From Gimesia benthica (GTDB taxonomy: Bacteria > Planctomycetota > Planctomycetia > Planctomycetales > Planctomycetaceae), in contig NZ_CP043930.1 in the NCBI RefSeq assembly GCF_009720525.1, positions 3,628,501-3,692,500 on the forward strand: a stretch of 64,000 bases of DNA. Reading direction: 5' to 3'. Shown here piece after piece: positions 56,810 through 64,000 of this stretch (the stretch's first letter is position 1; each line of letters opens with the position of its first letter). A program made the position numbers and the translations under genes. The notes under the pieces are model-generated. The model was not told the origin of the DNA. It ran no database searches and worked only from the letters and a program-made list of their open reading frames with translations.

Positions 56810-57331
56810 GTGAAAGTTCTTATCGACCAGAACGAAATCAACTCACGGGTAATCGCGCTCGGACGCGAACTGGCCCAGGAATACCAGGGCCGCCCCTTAA
56901 CGATTATCGGCATCCTCGCCGGCAGCCTGGTTCTGCTGGCAGACCTGATTCGTGCCATCGATGTACCGCATCAGGTCGGACTGCTCCAGGCATCCAGCTA
57001 TCGCGGCAAATCAACCAAACCTGGTGAGCTATTCGTCAATCTGGATTATCTGCCCGACCTCAGCGAACGTGATGTCCTGCTGGTCGACGATATTTTCGAT
57101 ACCGGGAAAACCATGCAGAAGGTCATGGCACAGATCAGCGAACAGGAACCACGCTCACTGAAAACCGCAGTCCTGCTCTGGAAAGAGGAAGCCACTGAAG
57201 TCGATTTCGGACCGGACTATCACTGCTTCAAAATTCCCGATCACTTCGTCGTCGGCTATGGTCTGGACTTCAACAACGAGTATCGGCACCTTCCGTTCAT
57301 TGCTTCCCTGGAAGGCTCCGATCTCGTCTGA
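56810..57331 (+). CDS. hpt: Hypoxanthine phosphoribosyltransferase
   Basis: 173 residues from GTG 56810, with AAAGGA 9 nt upstream. The PRPP loop VLLVDDIFDTGKTMQ (near 94) with its acidic pair, the hood and C-terminal FVVGYGLDFNNEYRHLPFIA are typical of Hpt. Recycles hypoxanthine and guanine with PRPP. Convergent with gyrB 24 nt downstream. Confidence 0.93.
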   Translation: MKVLIDQNEINSRVIALGRELAQEYQGRPLTIIGILAGSLVLLADLIRAIDVPHQVGLLQASSYRGKSTKPGELFVNLDYLPDLSERDVLLVDDIFDTGKTMQKVMAQISEQEPRSLKTAVLLWKEEATEVDFGPDYHCFKIPDHFVVGYGLDFNNEYRHLPFIASLEGSDLV

Positions 57332-57355
57332 TTCGCCAGCTGAAGACCTCGATGA

Positions 57356-59902
<2,547 letters not shown>

Positions 59903-59940
59903 TTAGTGACGGACGGCAAACAGAAATTTCCCATTCCATT

Positions 59941-60300
59941 TTACCCCTGCCTGCTGTCCTGATTTGTTTTCGATTTCAATCGGAACCGCATGTCGCGGAC
60001 ATTCTGTTTTCCATACTCTTTCTGCAGCTTCTGCAGCAGCGACATCTTGTGAAACGAATTCAACTCATTCAACAGAGCTGAATTGTCGACACCGATCTGC
60101 ACGATCCGGTTCTTGATCCCCAGGATCGTGGTCTGGCTGGCAATCTTTTCGCCGGCCACCTGTTGCCAGGCCTGTTTCAGTCGCTGATCTCCCTGAACCC
60201 GAGCCAGCCCTTTCATCGCAATCAGTTCCGAGAGCACCTGGGAGACAGGTGTCGCGGCCGGAATCGCGCGGCAGGTCTTGAATTCGTATTTCTCTGACAT
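59941..60300 (-). CDS. DUF721 protein (DciA-like)
   Basis: 119 residues with the DUF721 pattern: LSELIAMKGLARVQGDQRLKQAWQQVAGEKIASQT, NRIVQIGVDNSALLNELN and a QKEYGKQNVRDMRFRL ending. DciA loads the replicative helicase in bacteria that lack DnaC/DnaI. 3 nt downstream of dnaN, hence co-transcribed. Confidence 0.85.
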   Translation of the reverse strand: MSEKYEFKTCRAIPAATPVSQVLSELIAMKGLARVQGDQRLKQAWQQVAGEKIASQTTILGIKNRIVQIGVDNSALLNELNSFHKMSLLQKLQKEYGKQNVRDMRFRLKSKTNQDSRQG

Positions 60301-60303
60301 GAA

Positions 60304-61434
60304 TTACCGTGCCTGTGAGAGGGGCATGATCACGTAGGTGTAACCATCGTCGGTCTTGAGGACGGCAGCGCTGTCGGAATCGATCAGCTGCAGCTGGATA
60401 TGAGCGGCGGAATCCAGAGCTTTGAGGAAGTCTGCCAGGTAGCGGACGTCAAAGGTGATGACGATTTCCTCGCCTTCAAAGGGAATCGGGATTTCAACCT
60501 TCGATTCCCCCACAGAGGCAGCCACACTCTTCAGCGTTAACAGGCCACTGTTGAAGATAAAATCAACGCCCCGGGTTTCCACGTCGGTCACAATCTGAGC
60601 CTGACGGACGGCACCGAAGAAGGTTCCGACTTCCAGGTCGATACTGTGAGTCGCTTCTGGTGGAATGACATCCCGATACTTGGGAAAGCGGCCTTCTACC
60701 AGGCGAGCAAAAATTGTCGAACGACCACTTTTGACGATCACGTCATTGGCCCGAATCGCAATCTGGATGTTGCCTTCATCGCCGGTCAGGCTCTTTTCGA
60801 TCAGCGTCATCGCCTTGGCAGGGATCACGGGCCGATTGTTTTCATACGCCTCTGATCCCTGATAGGAACAGGCGGATTCTACCATCGCCAGACGACGTCC
60901 ATCGGTCGCCGCCAGCGTCAGCTTATCCCCTTCCACGTCGAACAGTACGCCACCCAATGCATAGCGGGTGCTTTCCGGATCGGTCGCGAATACGGTCCGC
61001 CGGATCATTTCCCGGAAGGACTGCATGGGAATTTCGAAGTAATTTGATTCTTTGAATGTTTCTACTGCGGGAAATTCAGAAGGATCGTGGACTGACAGAC
61101 GGAATTCGCTCTTGCCTGAGGAAATCAGAATAAAGTCCTGTTCGGTTTCCTCGTCCTTCTTCAGTTCGATCTCGACCGAATCGGTTGTGGATTCTTTCAG
61201 GATCGAGACCAGCTCGTGAACCGACAGCAGGATCTCTCCGGGAATCGTGACATCCACTTCATCGAAGTCGTAACGGATGCTGACTTCGAGATCGGTTCCA
61301 CTCAAGGTTGCCTTGCCGTCTCCTGCTTCGAGTTTGGCGCACTTCAGGATCTCCTTGGGAGTGCGTGAACTGATGACGCTTCCAATGATCTGGAAACCGG
61401 ACAACAGGGCCGATCGTGAACAACTGAGCTTCAT
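60304..61434 (-). CDS. dnaN: DNA polymerase III beta sliding clamp
   Basis: 376 residues. Three beta-clamp domains: MKLSCSRSALLSGFQIIGSVISSRTPKEIL at the N-terminus, AATDGRRLAMVE in the middle domain and the closing YVIMPLSQAR, which matches the P-M clamp ending. Neighbours dnaA and DUF721 confirm it. No Shine-Dalgarno is seen before the ATG. Confidence 0.95.
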   Translation of the reverse strand: MKLSCSRSALLSGFQIIGSVISSRTPKEILKCAKLEAGDGKATLSGTDLEVSIRYDFDEVDVTIPGEILLSVHELVSILKESTTDSVEIELKKDEETEQDFILISSGKSEFRLSVHDPSEFPAVETFKESNYFEIPMQSFREMIRRTVFATDPESTRYALGGVLFDVEGDKLTLAATDGRRLAMVESACSYQGSEAYENNRPVIPAKAMTLIEKSLTGDEGNIQIAIRANDVIVKSGRSTIFARLVEGRFPKYRDVIPPEATHSIDLEVGTFFGAVRQAQIVTDVETRGVDFIFNSGLLTLKSVAASVGESKVEIPIPFEGEEIVITFDVRYLADFLKALDSAAHIQLQLIDSDSAAVLKTDDGYTYVIMPLSQAR

Positions 61435-61601
61435 GTGTGAGTCAACTTTGTATTAGATTTTTGATGGGTAAATTGTGCTGCCCCGCATGTCTTCTGGAAC
61501 TCATTCTGGCAGCGATAAGATATCGATTTTCTGATGTCTGTATTTTATGTGATTCAAAGCATTTTCACAATCATCGGAGAGACGCGAATCTCGACATGCC
61601 A

Positions 61602-61623
61602 GGGGTTTTTCAGAACCCTTTTT
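61602..61623 (+). terminator. Weak intrinsic-terminator-like hairpin
   Basis: GGGTT (61603-61607) pairs with AACCC (61614-61618), loop of 6, then TTTTT (61619-61623). The short stem makes it weak; no plus-strand gene ends upstream, so its role is unclear. Confidence 0.3.
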
Positions 61624-61695
61624 CTCTAAAAATTAATTAATTTATTATTAGTATTATCTAGGCGAGGTAGATTCTGTTAAGAAGTGAGGAGATAT

Positions 61696-61730
61696 CGATA
61701 TAAGGTGTTACTATGAAACATCTTATATCG
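61696..61730. repeat. 14-bp inverted repeat in the dnaA-dnaN gap
   Basis: CGATATAAGGTGTT (61696-61709) and AACATCTTATATCG (61717-61730) match at 13 of 14 positions around a 7-nt loop. The arms are AT-rich. It could be a protein-binding site, or a hairpin at the putative origin. Confidence 0.65.
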
Positions 61731-61885
61731 GTTGTCGACGAGGCTTTGTATGTCGATAACCTGTCAATGGAATGTGGCGCTGCAGGGGAGGCAATGATGA
61801 GAGTCAGCAGGGGGTGTGGAGGCTACTTTTCAGCGCGTTCAGAACCCGAAAATGGCTCCACATTTCTCAACCGGAAATCAACATG

Positions 61886-61894
61886 TTATGCACA
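61886..61894 (+). promoter_or_regulatory. DnaA box consensus
   Basis: TTATGCACA, fitting TTATNCACA, near the 3' end of the dnaA gene. The only clear consensus box in the dnaA-dnaN gap. Confidence 0.5.
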
Positions 61895-61973
61895 AAATGG
61901 CCACCAGCAACCGGGAGAATTCGAGATGGAATCCTTTATCTGACCGGTCGGGTCTCTGTGATTTCACTCTCTG

Positions 61974-63010
61974 CTATAACAGGTATACTCCCAGTTGTTG
62001 CTTAATGCGAGAAATCTGCTGACGTAATCCAGGTGATTTTTCGAGATCGGTCTGAATTTGACGACAGGCATGAATAACCGTGCTGTGGTTCTTCCGATTG
62101 AAGTAATTTGCGATTTTGGCTAAAGATTCATCGGTCAGTTCCCGGGAGAGAAACATCGCACACTGCCGCGGCAGAACATACTGTTGTGACCGGTTGGCAG
62201 AACGGATTTCGGCCAGGGTTGTTTTAAATTCCCGGCAGACCGCGCGCGTGATTTTCGCGGTACTTGTGCGGGGAGGTTCGAGGTTGCCCTGCAGATACTG
62301 TTTCACGAAGCGACTATCCAGGGGCTGACGATTGATCCGACTGACGGTTTGCAGCTGTTTCAGCACCGCAAACAGCTCACGCGGCGAGAGGTCTTTCTTT
62401 TGTGCGATCAGCGTCAGCTCTTTTTTCGGCAGGGGAATTGCTTCCACCTCGGCCCAGAATTCCAGTAATTCCTGTCGGCTCTGAAATTCCAGAGGCGGAA
62501 TCGCCGCACAGATCCCGCCATGAAAGCGATTGGTCAGCTTTTTCAGAAACAAGGCCAGTTCCCCGGGCGGCTTCGTCGCAGACACGATGATCCGCCCCCC
62601 TGGCCCAGAATGTCATCGAGAGTAGACAGCAGCTCCTGCTGCGTGTGAGAGCGGTTTTCCAGGCTATGCACGTCTTCCAGGATCAGCAGATCGAGTCCCC
62701 GCAGCCCTTTCTGAAAGTCGGTAATTTGCTGGTTTGATGACGCCAGGGCAAAGCGGGCGGCAAATTCGCTCGCGGTCAGGAGTTCCCATTCTGCCCCGGG
62801 ATGCAAGGCGAGATACTCGGGCAACAGATGATGAATCAGGGCTGATTTGCCGCATCCGGAGGGGCCATACAGGTAAATCAGCTGGGGATCCGGCGTCTCA
62901 AGAGAGTGCAGTAACTCGGAGACAGCCGTGCTGGCATACTGATATTCTTTCAATATCTTGAAAGGTGTCTCGAATGACTGCTGCTGAGATGGACCGGATT
63001 TTGACATCAT
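61974..63010 (-). CDS. dnaA: DnaA-like initiator, short form, interrupted by a frameshift
   Basis: Read in two frames. The upstream part (63010 to about 62600) has Walker A GPSGCGKS near residue 49 and Walker B LLILEDVHSL near 106; the downstream part (to 61974) has the domain III end and domain IV with the DnaA signature RKNHSTVIHACRQI. The frames meet at six G on the coding strand (62600-62595). The stretch G GGG GGC is in frame there and a -1 shift would join ...ILGQGG to RIIVSATKPP. The joined product would be about 345 residues, missing the DnaB-binding domain I. A single-base loss from a G7 run gives the same result, so an assembly error is likely. Confidence 0.8.
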
Positions 63011-63051
63011 CCCAAATCTTTTTCTCAGTAATGTCCCGCAATCGGGGAGTA

Positions 63052-63627
63052 TTACAGCTTAAACATACGCGTCTGGCTCTGTGAACTGATGATGGCCGAA
63101 TCCGATTCGCTGATGAAATCGACTGACACATCAAAGTCACTGCAAATGTTCTCCATCACGGACTGCAGCTCGAGGATGTCGAGCGATTTGGGTACCGCCA
63201 CCTTGATCATCATCTCAAATGTCTGCCCATCGGAGGAACTGGTGGCAGACAGGTCAATGATGTCCACGCCATCCTGTCCCAGCTGGGATGAGATGCGTCT
63301 GAGAATCCCGGGACGGTTGGTTCCCGCGATGGCCAGCAGGTACTTGATGCAGTCTTCCGGAGGCAGCATGGAAGGCACGTCTACATCCGGGTCTTTAATG
63401 GAAACATCCACATTGAACGCGTTACAGATTCCCTCAATGTGTTCCTGGATCAGGGTTGGATCGCGCTCTTCAGGGAAATCGGCGGCAATCACGATGTTGA
63501 AAAAGTTCTGGATCACTGCAATGCTGGCTTCATGCAGGTTTGCGCCCAGTTCATCCATGGCGGTTGTGACCGCGGCCATGATGCCTACGCGGTTCGCAGA
63601 TAAAAGTGAGATAATGTAACGTTTCAT
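63052..63627 (-). CDS. Two-ACT-domain protein (GcvR-like)
   Basis: 191 residues from ATG 63627 with GGAG 8 nt upstream (an upstream in-frame start at 63675 is less likely). Two ACT modules: MKRYIISLLSANRVGIMAAVTTAMDELGANLHEASIAV and YLLAIAGTNRPGILRRISSQLGQDGVDIIDLSA. Like GcvR, the pair has an amino-acid-sensing regulator appearance; the actual target is unknown. Confidence 0.85.
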   Translation of the reverse strand: MKRYIISLLSANRVGIMAAVTTAMDELGANLHEASIAVIQNFFNIVIAADFPEERDPTLIQEHIEGICNAFNVDVSIKDPDVDVPSMLPPEDCIKYLLAIAGTNRPGILRRISSQLGQDGVDIIDLSATSSSDGQTFEMMIKVAVPKSLDILELQSVMENICSDFDVSVDFISESDSAIISSQSQTRMFKL

Positions 63628-63903
63628 ACCAGACTCCGGTTCTGTCGAGATAGACAAACTGATCTCGATGCGCATCGTTCCTGAATCGAGAGGGAATCGC
63701 TATTGTAGCGAATGGGGGTTCAAAATTGCGATAAGGAAACGAAAATAATCTGAAAGTCTGTCCCAGTCCTTTCCCGTCAGACTGAGGAGGCTTTTGTACT
63801 ATCATTCGTGCTTGCATTGCTGTAAGTTGTTATCTGCCAACAGCTCAGATCGGGTAACCGATCGTGGCTTTTTCTGCGATCTATTCAATATGGGAACTGG
63901 TTT
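63628..63903. other. Divergent intergenic region, 276 bp
   Basis: Between the ACT protein and the rightward AI-2E-type gene. No RNA, repeat or small gene was seen. Confidence 0.3.
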
Positions 63904-64000
63904 ATGGTTCGCCTTGTTTCACTCAGCATCATTTTCTGCCTGATCCTGTTCCTGGGAGTGACCTTCTTCAAGGTAATCATGCCGTTCCTGCTGCCCCTTT
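63904..64000 (+). CDS. Possible AI-2E family transporter, N-terminus only
   Basis: ATG at 63904; 32 codons run off the window end. The sequence is strongly hydrophobic (SLSIIFCLILFLGVTFFKVIMPFLLPL) and the ending pattern F-x3-MPFLLPL is the usual first helix of AI-2E permeases. With so few residues the family is a guess; a complete gene of the same family is at 1848-3044. Confidence 0.5.
   Translation, partial: MVRLVSLSIIFCLILFLGVTFFKVIMPFLLPL

Larger units (their letters stand above)
61435..61973. other. Putative replication origin region (dnaA-dnaN intergenic), 539 bp
   Basis: The gap between dnaA and dnaN, the common oriC position. It contains an AT-only stretch at about 61630-61655 (AATTAATTAATTTATTATTA), an almost perfect 14-bp inverted repeat at 61696-61730 and one DnaA-box consensus TTATGCACA at 61886-61894. 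A weak terminator-like hairpin (GGGTT/AACCC then TTTTT) is at 61602-61623. An open frame at 61713-61943 has no ribosome site and is not called. A single consensus box is few for an origin. Confidence 0.5.

Noticed and set aside
61713..61943. 76-codon open frame in the dnaA-dnaN gap
   Set aside because: No ribosome site, and it overlaps the inverted repeat; treated as origin sequence.

Overview
The window looks like a chromosomal stretch of a Planctomycetota bacterium, probably Planctomycetales and close to Gimesia; this is an inference from gene content. The evidence is two Tat-exported DUF1501 proteins, a secreted sulfatase, secreted SGNH hydrolases, a ceramidase-like protein, a sulfatase-modifying-factor-fold protein, few intrinsic terminators, and the replication block dnaA - dnaN - DUF721 (dciA-like) - gyrB. 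No rRNA, tRNA, CRISPR array, integrase or transposase gene was seen.

Layout. 1-7.4 kb: the end of a DUF6314-like gene, a membrane-anchored endonuclease/exonuclease/phosphatase protein, an AI-2E-type permease, and a three-gene chaperone operon (HscC-like Hsp70, a tail-anchored protein, and a membrane J-like protein without the HPD motif). 7.4-23 kb: a FabZ-like dehydratase, a DUF4177 protein, an FAD monooxygenase, a ceramidase-like protein and an SGNH hydrolase, a six-BON lipoprotein, a cupin, a tight DUF2256-phosphoesterase-HEAT operon, an FGE-like protein, a parallel beta-helix protein and a GT87-type membrane glycosyltransferase. 23-30 kb: a hybrid histidine kinase, DUF1501, a sulfatase, then about 1.2 kb without genes that holds an orphan structured RNA ending in a strong terminator, followed by a stand-alone receiver protein. 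30-43 kb: a DUF1573-like membrane protein, a sialidase-fold protein flanked by TTTCGTG repeats, DinB, an SGNH hydrolase, an SSS symporter, a second DUF1501 protein, an alpha/beta hydrolase, and an AT-rich HEPN/zinc-ribbon gene beside a palindromic repeat. 43-57 kb: a frameshifted alginate-export-type porin, a KAS III-like enzyme, a flotillin-like protein, RidA, an FAD oxidoreductase, an aldo/keto reductase, lutABC, a secreted protein, truD and hpt. 57-64 kb: gyrB, dciA-like, dnaN, a putative origin, dnaA (frameshifted), a two-ACT-domain protein and the start of another AI-2E permease.

The secreted carbohydrate, sulfate-ester and lipid hydrolases together with the porin and symporter fit a polysaccharide-degrading marine or aquatic lifestyle. 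LutABC with the neighbouring oxidoreductases suggests oxidation of lactate or other 2-hydroxy acids. The right end is the replication-initiation region.

The most interesting non-textbook items are the orphan multi-hairpin RNA (about 28.65-28.81 kb), a dispersed REPIN-like repeat family whose copies show compensatory stem changes, the foreign-looking HEPN/zinc-ribbon gene, the membrane-anchored HscC-like system with a KPE-type J domain, and two genes, one of them dnaA, broken at G6 homopolymers. All calls come from reading the sequence; no database search was run.
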